A stretch of DNA of 12,149 nucleotides from Acephala macrosclerotiorum (GCA_014904845.1 MU119941.1:1-12149), one strand, 5' to 3'; shown: positions 1 to 8,073, counted from the first letter of the stretch. Made by a program: numbers and translations. The notes: generated by a model from the sequence alone, not told the origin.

Positions 1-1160
1 AATTAAATAAAAAATTATATTAAAAAATAAAATAAATTTTTATTATAAAAATAAAAATTATTAATATCGAAATATATATACGTATTTATTACGTATTTTA
101 ATTAATATAAAAATTGAAAATATATTAATATTTTAAATTTTAAATTTAATTTTTTAAATAATTAATAATTTTTATATTTAATATATAAAAATTACGATTA
201 TTAAATATAATATATTAATATATTCGAATATTTTAATATTATTAACAAATAATTAAATTTATTATTATATATATTAAAAATTATAAATACGTATATTTTC
301 GAAAAATTAAAACGTAATTTTAAATATAAAAAAAAAATTTAATTTTATAAAAAATATTTTTAAATTTTTAAATTTCGTAAATAAAAATTTACGTATTTAT
401 AAATTTTATATATATATTTCAATTATAAAAAAAATTAATATATTATTTTACAAATTTAAAAATTATAATATTTAATTTTTATTTTAATCGAAATATTAAA
501 ATTATAAATATAAATAAATATATAAACGTATAAATACTACGTAATTTCGAATTTTAATATTACGTAAAATAATTTTTATTATAAAATCGTATATAAAACT
601 CGAATTTAAAAAAAAATTATATTTTTACTAAAAATAATTAAATATATAATAATATTTAATTATTTTTTATTATATAAAAATAAATATTAATAATATTCTA
701 ATTAAAATAAATTAAAATATTAATATTTAAAATATTTTAAAACGATAATTTTATATATAAATTCGAAATATTAAATTCGATTTTTTTTTTAAATAATAAT
801 AAAAATATATTAAACGTAAAAAATCGAAGTAATTCAAATTTTAATATTAAAATTCGATATTTTATTTATAGTATTATAATATAAAATATTATAAAATAAT
901 ATATTTTTAAATTTTATTATATATTTTATTTATAGTTTAAATTAAAATAAGTTTATTTATAGTATTATAAATAAAATTACTTTAATTTAAATTATAAATA
1001 AAATATATACGTTATTTTATAATATATTAAAATATATTATTTTAAATGTATTTATTTTAAATTATAATATTTTTAATCGATATATTTATAATTATAATAC
1101 TATAAATACTAAAAATAGTTTCGAAGTATACTTTTTAATACAATTTATAAAAATTTAATT
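1..1160. other. AT-rich, RIP-like mutated block (no gene)
   Basis: Almost pure A/T sequence with no usable reading frame. The few C residues are mostly followed by G: in 61-120 and 181-240 all five C bases are in CpG. Exceptions occur (for example near 537 and 833) but are few. This is the expected remains of repeated DNA mutated C-to-T on both strands with CpG spared, most likely old transposons, though no family can be recognised. The boundary with the following GC-normal island, near 1160-1180, is abrupt. An AT-rich centromere-like tract is an alternative that the window cannot exclude. Confidence 0.75.
863..1108. repeat. Nested inverted repeat (fold-back remnant) in the AT block
   Basis: The outer arms 863-880 and 1091-1108 are perfect 18-nt inverted repeats. 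The inner arms 919-946 and 981-1008 match at 27 of 28 positions when one is reverse-complemented. The centre near 963 is itself nearly palindromic, and TATTTATAGTATTATAA-like sequence occurs several times. The nested symmetry suggests a mutated MITE or an inverted transposon pair. AT-rich sequence forms chance palindromes easily, but arms of 28 and 18 nt around the same centre are more than expected. Confidence 0.6.
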
Positions 1161-1244
1161 TTAAATCTTTTTTTATTTGCACTTTTTCAATGGCCTTCTC
1201 ACGTGATTACACCTTCCCCTAAAATGCTTTTAGTCGAGCTAAGC

Positions 1245-1376
1245 TCCTAAGAGCCACAATCTCCCAAAAACTTTCTCCTAGAAGCCTCGAGTTCCTAAGA
1301 CAAAGCTCCTAGGAGACGTGGTCTCCTAAGAGCTATGAGGTCCTAGAATTGTAGTCCCAGGGTCCCCAGGTTCCTA
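1245..1376. repeat. Degenerate TCCTA/CTCCTAGGAG repeat array
   Basis: TCCTA occurs seven times within 132 bp, starting at 1245, 1276, 1293, 1307, 1324, 1341 and 1372, usually followed by A/G and G. Spacing varies from 14 to 31 bp, so this is an imperfect array and not a regular satellite. Several units are nearly palindromic and can pair with each other. Function unknown. Confidence 0.6.
1304..1334. repeat. Hairpin within the TCCTA array
   Basis: The 14-nt arms 1304-1317 and 1321-1334 are inverted copies with one mismatch, separated by GTG. They are formed by two oppositely oriented CTCCTAGGAG-type units. Confidence 0.6.
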
Positions 1377-1415
1377 GGTTCCCTGTCCTGGGGCAACGTG
1401 ACTTCACTGAAGAGG

Positions 1416-1444
1416 CCCGTCATCGTAGAGCATGTGATGACGGG
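1416..1444. repeat. Hairpin CCCGTCATC / GATGACGGG
   Basis: Perfect 9-bp arms (1416-1424 and 1436-1444) enclose an 11-nt loop. GGGGCAACG occurs just upstream (1390) and again overlapping the 3' arm (1442). Role unknown; it could be a transcript structure or a transposon end. Confidence 0.5.
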
Positions 1445-2095
1445 GCAACGCTTGAGCACTCCCTCCTCACCACCCCCCGGTAGAGCTGGGTCACATTAAT
1501 AGCAGCTATTGCTGGTAATATGCAGTCAAGTTTCTTAGGAGGATAATCTGAGACGCTTACGGGATGAAACTAGGTCTACTTCAATGGTCTCTAATCGTGG
1601 AAGTACTAGCAGGGGTTTAATAATTCCTCAAAATAAGAAACCCCTATCTAGTCTTGTAGAAAGAACAAGAACTACAGTAAGCAGAATCGCACATTGTGAG
1701 GACAAGTGGCATTATAAAGGGGCTTACAGATCTCGGCCTATTTTTAGAATTGAAGGGTCCAAATCTGGCACCCTACCACTTGGATTCAAAGGGACCGATT
1801 CAGGCCCTCCATTGCGTAATCAAATCCTTCCTTCGGCTAAGATTTTGGAGGATTGAGGGTTCAACTTCGACTCCCATGTCTTAGTTTTTGAGGCACCGGT
1901 CGGCCACCAATACAAGATAGTCCTCAATAAAGATAGCCATCAAACGGTCCTTAATAAACACAGCTCCAAATAGCTCTCAAATGACTTATACTCAAAGGGT
2001 ATTAAAGGTGACTTAGAGAAATCTTTTCGATCTTTGGTACAATCTAAAAATAAATAAATACTCTAAAGATCAAATCAAACGACGAAGGGAAAATA

Positions 2096-2405
2096 AGAAA
2101 AAAAAAAAAACGAAAAAATAAATAAGAGAAAAAATACCTTGATTAAAAAAGTCTATAAATTAAAAGAGTTCAATAATATCGATATAGTTCTAATTATTTG
2201 TAAGTATAATCAATATACTACGTATAAATTTAAAAACTATATATTGTAATCGTTATTTATAATAAAAATAATAAATAAAGCGATTTATTTATTTGAAATA
2301 TATAATCGATATTAATATTTATTTAGTAAATTGTTTATTTTTTTTTAAAAAATATATTATCGAAAAAAAAAAAAAAAAAATTTTATAAAAAAAAAAAAAA
2401 AAAAA

Positions 2406-2437
<32 letters not shown>

Positions 2438-4018
2438 TAATAAACGATAAATAAACTATTTATAAAGAAATAAATAATTAGTAGTTTTATAAAAGAGAAA
2501 ATAAAATTATAATTATAAATATTATTAAATAAAATTTTAATATTTTATTTTTTAATTTATTTTATTTATAATTTTTTTTATAATAAAAATTAAATATAAT
2601 ATAAATAATAAAAAATATAATAATTTTAACGAGATAATAAATTAATAAAATAATAATATTTATAAAATATTTATAGTAAATATATTTATAATTGTTTTTT
2701 TATATTATATTTTTTATTTTTTATATTTATTATTTTCGATAAAAATTACTTGTAAATTCGTTCGTTTTAAAAATTAAATCGTTCTCGGTATTTTATTTAT
2801 TTTATATTTAAAATTAATATTTTATTATATTTTAATTAAATTTATTATATATAAAAAAAATATATATATTGAAACGAATACGTATAATATTTTTTTTTAT
2901 TAATTATTTTAATTTTAAAATTTATAATTTAAATTATTTATTGTAATTAATAATAATATTTATTAATTAAATTAATTAATATTATAAAATATAAAAACGT
3001 TGGAAAAATTCGTATATATAATAAAAAAATCGAAAAATTTAATAAAAATTATTAAAAAAAAAAATAAAAAAATTATTAATTTAATTTAAAAAGTTTAAAT
3101 TTTTATATTTAAAATTAAATTAAAAAATATAATTTATAATTATATAAATTCTCGAATATTTTTTTTTAAATACGATTTACTTTTTATAAAAACTTTAAAA
3201 GATTTTTACGACGAAATTTAATAACGTTTTATTAATAATCAATTTTTTATTAATATTTTTTATTTCGTTTTTATATATTACGATTTTAATATTTATTAAA
3301 AAAAATTTTTTTTTCAAATATATAAATTTTTAATTATTTAAAAATCTTTATTAATTTTTAATTTTATTCGCAAAATTAAAATCGTTTTTTTTCGTAATTA
3401 ATTTTACTTTAAAAAATAATAAAAAAATTTAATTATTTTCAATTTATAATTATAAATATTAATTATAATATCGTATTATTTAATAAAATATCGTTTTTAT
3501 TTTTCGTAATAAAATATTAATTAAAATTAAATAAATAAACTCGAAAATAAAATATTACGATTTTAATATAATATATTAAAAAAAAAAAAATATACGCAAA
3601 TTATAAAAATATTTTTATCGATTGATTAAAAAACGCTACGAAAAAAAACTCGAAAATTATTATATCGAATAATTTATAATACTCGAAAAAAAGTATTTTA
3701 AATCGCGTTAAAATATAAAAAAATTACGATTTTAACGATATTCAATAAAAAACGTAATAAACAATTTTCGAAAAAAGAAAATTATTTTTATAAAAAAAAA
3801 TAAACGAATTAAAAAACGAATTTAATTATAATATTTACGTTTTAAAACAAAAAAATAAAAAACTTTTTAATTATATATTTAAAAATAAATTTTTTTAATT
3901 ATTTAATTTAATAAAAATCGTAAATAGTTTTTTTTAATTCAAAGTTTATAATCTAAAAATTTGTAGAATCAAAGTTATTTTAAAGTAAAAAAATATATAT
4001 CGATTAATTTTTTAAAAC
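2096..4018. other. AT-rich, RIP-like mutated block (no gene)
   Basis: Nearly 2 kb of A/T sequence in which C and G are mainly confined to CpG; for example 3601-3720 contains 11 C bases, 8 of them in CpG. No reading frame survives in either direction. CpG is denser at 3540-3780, which may mark formerly GC-richer, possibly coding, sequence. The right boundary is sharp: near 4019 the sequence changes abruptly to normal composition (GGTACCAAATTTC). Confidence 0.75.
2363..2437. repeat. Interrupted poly-A tract
   Basis: Four A runs of about 16 to 29 nt, broken only by TTTTAT and TT, give roughly 75 bp of A on the plus strand. It could be a decayed poly-A tail of a non-LTR retrotransposon, or a former polypurine tract whose G bases became A. 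Nothing in the flanks decides between these. Confidence 0.6.
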
Positions 4019-4019
4019 G

Positions 4020-4470
4020 AGGTACCAAATTTCTACTCTATAAAGACCGGAAGGACAAGATAATCCTATGGTAAGAATTAAAGACTTTCAAACCGGAAAT
4101 ATAACGGGTACTGAGAAATAGACTGGCTCTTTAGGTTTGAGGACTTAATGTTTGTTTATATACTATCAAATGCCATTTATTTCCGTGCGATCCGAATGCA
4201 CCTCTGAGAATCCCCGAAGATGGTAGTACATCCAACCCTCTATCCAGACACTGGCCGGGATTGAACGTGACGTCTGCAGAAATTTTATATGGAAATGTTT
4301 TGATTTTTGATTTTTGATCCATATCGCGATGCTGCTCCTTGCAAACTTCTCCAGTTTTGATTCGGTTGTTTTGGATACATTTTGGGTGTTTGAATGCCAG
4401 ACGTCCTATGCTTGAAGTCCTTTCGTGATGTCCCTGGCAGAAGTGGAGGTCACTTCGAGAGAAACGATGT
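4020..4470. other. GC-normal spacer left of the nuclease element; unassigned minus-strand open frame
   Basis: The segment lies between the AT block and the TA that flanks the EEP element. On the minus strand a 112-codon frame is open from 4469 down to the stop at 4131-4133. Its first ATG is at 4322, which would give 63 residues. The translation is Cys/His-containing and protein-like (for example RGAFGSHGNKWHLIVYKQ near the end), but I recognise no family. The frame begins next to the TAA that overlaps the element's flanking TA. It may be an exon or gene fragment, or chance. Confidence 0.3.
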
Positions 4471-4472
4471 TA

Positions 4473-4547
4473 CAGTAGAATTCGAAATCGGCTTCAGCTG
4501 AAAACTCTCTGATTTTTATTTTGCCCTACATTTTTAAATACACTGGT
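4473..4547 (+). repeat. Left terminal inverted repeat of the EEP element
   Basis: 75 bp, matching the reverse complement of 5601-5675 at 64 positions without gaps; 33 of the first 35 are identical. It contains GGCTTCAGCTGAA, a degenerate version of the small palindrome that is perfect in the right copy. TA at 4471-4472 precedes it. Confidence 0.85.
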
Positions 4548-4598
4548 GGGATAAATATATTGTATGACCTCTAACGTCCTGGATAGTCAATGAGGAGA

Positions 4599-5507
4599 CT
4601 AAGGAAAACGCAGGTCACAGACCAGAGCACGGTGATCAGACAAGTAAACACCATCATCGAATACGTTCTCAAGCACTCCAAAAGTCTTGACCGAAAAATG
4701 CCCCGCACTATTGCAGAAAATGAAATCTATGACCTGGTGAGCCATGCCGCCAAGTCCCCCAAAGAAAGTGAAAGTTTTTGCGTGACCATATCTCCTATCC
4801 TCCGGTATACATGTACGAACATCCAACATACCCGAGTCCGACCCCGTCATGATCTTGTATGCCTCGTCCCGCTGCCGACTATTAAAATCCCCCGTCAAGA
4901 CCACATTGCGAGCACCGCGGGCCTCTCCGTAAAACCACTGATACTCTTGCACCAGCCTGAGAATCAATTTTGCGCTCTCGGCACGTGCTATGCCGCCGTG
5001 GTGGTCGAAATGGGTATTCATAACGACCACCTCGCGGTCTGCAGTACGATGTCTGAACACTCCAATCGTGACGATTCGCACACAGGCCGCGTCCCAGCCC
5101 CGAGACGGTACGTCTGGATTCTCACTAAGCCATTTGGTCTGAACCCATTCCACCTTCCAGACGGCGGGGCGGTACAAGATGGGTGTGTACTCGCCGGCTT
5201 CCTTACCGTCGTCTCTGCCTACTCCAATGGAGGCCCATGATGAATCTGCCTCGGTGTCGGAGTTCAGGGCTGCGAGGATATCGATTAGCTGTGAGTGGAT
5301 GACTTCCTGGAGACAAATAAATGTTGATGCTGGATGGAGAGAATTGTAGACCAGCTCGGCACATAGCCGCGGACACCGTATCGACCACGGCTTTTCCCCC
5401 CACCAGAGTTGCTTGGGCGGGTACCGGATGTTATGCGAGATGACTCGCACGCCCAGCGCCTGGTTTGCCATAGCGGTGTGCTGTAACATACTAATATCTG
5501 CTAACAT
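4599..5507 (-). CDS. Endonuclease/exonuclease/phosphatase (EEP) family hydrolase
   Basis: A complete 302-residue, intronless frame. The EEP superfamily (DNase I, APE1, sphingomyelinase and inositol phosphatase relatives) hydrolyses phosphodiester or phosphomonoester bonds using a divalent metal. The conserved elements appear in order: SHNIRY with Asn26, LQEV with metal-ligand Glu68, the GVGRDDGKEAGEY-PILYR segment with Tyr112, NTHFDHHG with His166 and Asp168, TGDFNS with Asp207 and Asn209, IDFIF with Asp261, and SDHR with Asp291 and His292. No key residue is missing, and the length is normal for single-domain fungal EEP proteins. There is no signal peptide or membrane segment, so the protein is probably intracellular. 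Three in-frame ATGs lie at codons 1, 7 and 13. Codon 13 (5469-5471, followed by GCA) has a good context and sits seven codons before the first conserved strand, so it could be the true start. The gene is the only cargo of the TIR element. Its substrate cannot be told from sequence. Confidence 0.92.
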   Translation of the reverse strand: MLADISMLQHTAMANQALGVRVISHNIRYPPKQLWWGEKPWSIRCPRLCAELVYNSLHPASTFICLQEVIHSQLIDILAALNSDTEADSSWASIGVGRDDGKEAGEYTPILYRPAVWKVEWVQTKWLSENPDVPSRGWDAACVRIVTIGVFRHRTADREVVVMNTHFDHHGGIARAESAKLILRLVQEYQWFYGEARGARNVVLTGDFNSRQRDEAYKIMTGSDSGMLDVRTCIPEDRRYGHAKTFTFFGGLGGMAHQVIDFIFCNSAGHFSVKTFGVLENVFDDGVYLSDHRALVCDLRFP

Positions 5508-5600
5508 TTGTCTAAAATTTATAAATTGTTAGGCAGCAGTTTGCAGACTGACATTCCAGAGTGGGGAGTAAGCTAACGTAGGTCATCTAGCCATAATAGT

Positions 5601-5675
5601 ACTAGTGCATTTTAAAATGAGGGGCAAAACTAAAATCATTGAGTTTTCGGCTGAAGCCGATTTCGAATTCCACTG
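5601..5675 (-). repeat. Right terminal inverted repeat of the EEP element
   Basis: Inverted copy of 4473-4547 (64 of 75 identical). It contains a perfect 6-bp mini-hairpin, TCGGCT-GA-AGCCGA (5647-5660). It ends CACTG and is followed by TA (5676-5677). It lies upstream of the EEP start and could contribute to that gene's promoter; this is inference only. Confidence 0.85.
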
Positions 5676-5796
5676 TATTTCGTGCAATCTTTGAGAAACA
5701 AGCGTTGCGTGAGAATTTTACAGGTGGGCGACGGCGAGAACCCCGAAAGTTTGCTGACCAAATCCAGAGTATCCACCCAGACTACTGCCCCACTCC

Positions 5797-5862
5797 TTTG
5801 AACCAATAACTACGAGGACGTCCGCACTCAAAATAGCTGACCCTGAGATGTTGAGCGTCATG
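5797..5862 (+). repeat. Diverged direct repeat, copy 1
   Basis: GAACCAATA, then an ACTCAA-like stretch, CTGACC and GAGATGTTGAG occur in the same order and spacing as at 6146-6218, about 350 bp downstream. Confidence 0.6.
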
Positions 5863-5871
5863 AAGTATCTG

Positions 5872-6030
5872 GGTCGTTGCCACCTGCTGACATTGACCTT
5901 TGAATGGGGCCCGATTTACGGTGCGGACACTGGTGGTCGTTGCTTTCCCTGCTGACTTTCAATGGAGCTCGATTCAAGGTGCGGATAACCACTGGTAGCT
6001 CTGAAAAATGGGGCCACGATGTCAGTGCGG
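5872..6030 (+). repeat. Imperfect short tandem repeat, about 60 bp unit
   Basis: GGTCGTTG is followed by CTGCTGAC, an AATGGRGC-type motif, then CGAT and GTGCGGA. This order occurs at 5872 and again at 5934, a 62 bp shift. A partial third copy (AATGGGGCCACGAT, then GTGCGGACA) begins near 6007. Copies differ by substitutions and small indels. Confidence 0.5.
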
Positions 6031-6145
6031 ACATGATGACCTACCCCTGTTGGCGGGCTTTGAACCGAGCGAAACGACGTTAGGGAATGGTCATTTCAGT
6101 GGCCGAGGTTTCAAGAGTGGAGTGCCCACTATAACTTGTGCGCCC

Positions 6146-6218
6146 TTTAGAACCAATAGCTGTGGGGGGTATCTGTACTCAACCCAACTGACCACCATCT
6201 GAGATGTTGAGTGCCGTG
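6146..6218 (+). repeat. Diverged direct repeat, copy 2
   Basis: Partner of 5797-5862; shares GAACCAATA, CTGACC and GAGATGTTGAG in order. Confidence 0.6.
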
Positions 6219-6330
6219 CCGATTTTCACGATGACGTACAGTTGCGCCGCGAACGATAAACCCCTGAAGTTAGGCTCGACAGTGAGTCCCTATCGCCAGT
6301 CCTTTGGACAGGTGGGGTCGTAACCTACCA

Positions 6331-6367
6331 ACCTGACCTGACCTACCTAGGTTAGGTCAGGTCAGGT
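6331..6367. repeat. Palindrome of ACCTG/CAGGT units
   Basis: 15-nt perfect arms (6331-6345 and 6353-6367) surround a 7-nt centre holding CCTAGG. Each arm is made of tandem AGGTC pentamers. Confidence 0.8.
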
Positions 6368-6455
6368 CAAGGGCTTCCAAAATATGTCAGGTCAGGTTGA
6401 GGGATTTGGAAACCTGAGGTTGACCTTGTGGGATACAATTTTAAAGAATTTTAGT

Positions 6456-6630
6456 TACAGGCTGATGATGACTTTTTTGAGCAGAGCTGACTACGAAAGA
6501 ACAAATTCTGATTCTGAAGCAAAAGCAAGCTGACATCTACAGTTGCAGACTGATAATGTCTGAATCTTTCGTGCCATCTTTTTCGAGAGCTGACTGCGAA
6601 AGAATAATTCTGATTCTGTGGACAAAAAAA
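6456..6630 (+). repeat. Diverged tandem duplication, about 100 bp unit
   Basis: AGAGCTGACT(A/G)CGAAAGAA followed by ATTCTGATTCTG occurs at 6483 and again at 6586. It is preceded in both copies by a CAG(G/A)CTGAT(G/A)ATG motif. A 91-codon frame runs through both copies from 6481, but its start is undefined and its product unrecognised. A fungal-type intron consensus (GTAAGT at 6680, CTGAC at 6701, CAG at 6722) follows, so this may be the remains of a gene. Confidence 0.45.
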
Positions 6631-6958
6631 GAGATGACCGAGATTCTTTATCATCTGCGTTGTCCGCGAAGGAGAACAGGTAAGTTAGGCATAAGTCGAA
6701 CTGACTTGGACAACGAAATAACAGTCTCACAAGGGTGATGTGTCCGGGAATATAGTGATCCGCGGAGGCATGGGGGATATTTCGGTGAGCGGTTTGGGAT
6801 CACGGAGAGCGGGGGTTTAGAGATATTCTTTCTCAACTTCAAATGTGGACCTGTTTCCCTGGTTCGACCAAAATTAGCGTTGACCACCGGCCGGACCTGA
6901 ACTCTGTTAGATCAACTAGGTCATCCAAAAGCTTCCAAAATATATGTCAGGTCAGGTT

Positions 6959-8073
6959 ATTTGAAGGACACTTTCTATCGCGTTACTTCAAGCCACTATC
7001 TTACAGTAGCATCGTATACAGAATTCAATGAAAATGCTCCTATCATCAGCAATCCCGTGACACCCCACCTCTGCAGCCCGCCCTGCTGATCTCTCTTCAA
7101 ACCCAGTTACCTCAACGCCACCCTCTTTTAAAGGGTCCAAAGTTATTGAGATGTCTCAAGTCCTTCAAACCGCCCTGTTCAGTGAAGATGGCCACTCTGG
7201 AGCAAGACCAAATGGGGTGATATTGGGATCTCTTTTGATAAAAATAGAGCCTGACAACTTCAATAGCCCCTTCAGAGGATCCTGAGCGTGACGAGTAGAG
7301 GGAAAGGATACTAAGTTTCAAAATATCTTCATACAGAGTGTAGCTGCTAGGGACACCTTGTCTCCAGCTCATACGGAGTTCCGCGGCGGCTAGATTGGAG
7401 ACACTACAGTCGAATGGTTGAGAACAAGTGCTAGGCTTTTAATGTTGCCGTTCCTGACCTTGGACTCGCTAAACTCTGAATATCTTCAGAGCTTGGAAAT
7501 TTGCGTAAAAATCAAGATTCGTTCCTAGTCTATGACTGGCTTTCCTGAGCAGAACTACATAATCAATTGTTCGCAATGACTAGGGGTTCCCTCCATTTTA
7601 GTCTCCTTCATAAGTAACATTTTTCAACTGAAGGTACCGTAACACCTAGTCCTTACTTTCATGAGAGGTACTGAAATGCCAGCCCTTCCTACCTGAGGCT
7701 TTGCAAGCCGATCTTCAGGTACAGGACGCGTGGCCTTTGCCACCCATTGCGCAAACACGCCCAGAACCTTTGGTCACGTGCTCTTCATTCCTGATAACTT
7801 TCAAGAACTCGAAAGAGAGTTCCGAGTAGAATCTTCAATTGGCAGTTTTAATGGGTTTAATAAGGAGGTCGAGGTTATAAGGGCGAAGTTTCTGATGAGT
7901 GGAAGGTGAAGTTTGAGATTGATTAAAGCTTGCCAGATCTCTAACCTTTCTCATAGTTCGAAGAAATTCCATAAGAGTGGGGCTAATGCTTAGCGTCTGA
8001 GTCATTTCCATTAAAGCCCTCAACCATTATTAAATCCCGTATTACTTGAAACACATTTGAGCAACTCTTCGAC
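6959..8073. other. GC-normal stretch, no confident gene; unassigned minus-strand frame at 7112-7438
   Basis: On the minus strand a frame is open for 108 codons from 7438 to the TGA at 7112-7114. Its first ATG at 7372 would give 86 residues. It is protein-like but matches no family I know. A second minus frame at 7835-8023 encodes 62 residues from its ATG. Between them, short open stretches are broken by stops. This could be one decayed or multi-intron minus-strand gene, or chance. Small hairpins occur at 7474-7491, 7691-7720 and 7805-7822. Confidence 0.3.

Larger units (their letters stand above)
1170..2095. other. GC-normal island without a recognised gene
   Basis: Base composition is ordinary here, in contrast to both flanks. 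Frames of 60-90 codons exist, the longest with an ATG at 1584 and a stop ending at 1856. Their translations show no domain, are rich in Ser/Arg/Lys/Gly and resemble chance frames. A degenerate TCCTA repeat array and several hairpins occupy the left half, including an 8-bp-arm hairpin at 1611-1645. The segment could be a unique spacer or a poorly mutated transposon end such as an LTR. I see no primer-binding site, tRNA or coding domain that would decide. Confidence 0.5.
4473..5675. mobile_element. Tc1/mariner-like TIR element carrying an EEP nuclease gene
   Basis: A 1203 bp unit has matching inverted ends. Read inward, both ends start CAGT(A/G)GAATTCGAAATCGG and remain alignable without gaps for 75 bp (64 identical). 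Each end is directly flanked by TA (4471-4472 and 5676-5677), as expected for TA target-site duplication. CAGT ends and TA duplication are typical of the Tc1/mariner superfamily, including fungal impala and mimp. Inside there is no transposase, only the intact EEP gene on the minus strand. The gene's stop lies 51 bp from the left repeat and its first ATG 93 bp from the right repeat. The element would need a transposase in trans. The alternative is two independent MITE copies that happen to flank a host gene. Gap-free matching ends and a unit made almost entirely of TIRs plus one gene favour a single element. Confidence 0.75.
5678..6329. other. Spacer with degenerate duplications, no gene
   Basis: Composition is normal but no frame longer than about 64 codons starts with ATG, and none carries a domain. 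The segment is built largely from diverged repeats, listed separately. It may be an old, unmutated satellite or transposon remnant. Confidence 0.5.
6330..6958. repeat. Segment bounded by AGGTCAGGT-type inverted and direct repeats (possible small transposon)
   Basis: The left edge, AACCTGACCTGAC (6330-6342), is the exact inverse of the right edge, GTCAGGTCAGGTT (6946-6958), bounding 629 bp. In addition, GCTTCCAAAATAT(AT)GTCAGGTCAGGTT occurs as a direct repeat at 6373-6398 and 6931-6958, the right copy having two extra bases. No target duplication or transposase is visible. It could be a non-autonomous element or a simple-repeat-seeded duplication. Confidence 0.4.

Noticed and set aside
1..1160. 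AT blocks as mitochondrial DNA or a CRISPR-like repeat array
   Set aside because: No mitochondrial gene or evenly spaced repeat is present. Retention of CpG and alternation with normal nuclear-type sequence fit RIP-like decay better.
1584..1856. 90-codon frame in the left GC island
   Set aside because: No recognisable domain and a second overlapping frame of similar length; Ser/Arg-rich composition as expected by chance. Not listed as a gene.
1856..1880. GGTTCAACTTCGACTCC as a possible tRNA B box
   Set aside because: It deviates from the T-arm consensus and no A box, acceptor stem or anticodon arm can be folded around it.
4590..5240. 216-codon plus-strand frame opposite the EEP gene
   Set aside because: It is the antisense shadow of a frame with a full set of EEP motifs, and its own translation shows no domain.
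5203..5403. 66-codon minus-strand frame inside the EEP gene
   Set aside because: Out-of-frame overlap with the EEP gene, without any feature of its own.
6008..6202. 64-codon frame among the short repeats
   Set aside because: It lies across diverged tandem repeats and its translation has no family features.
6651..6887. 78-codon minus-strand frame and overlapping short frames around 6450-7031
   Set aside because: Several mutually overlapping frames on both strands, none with a domain; chance frames in repeat-derived DNA.
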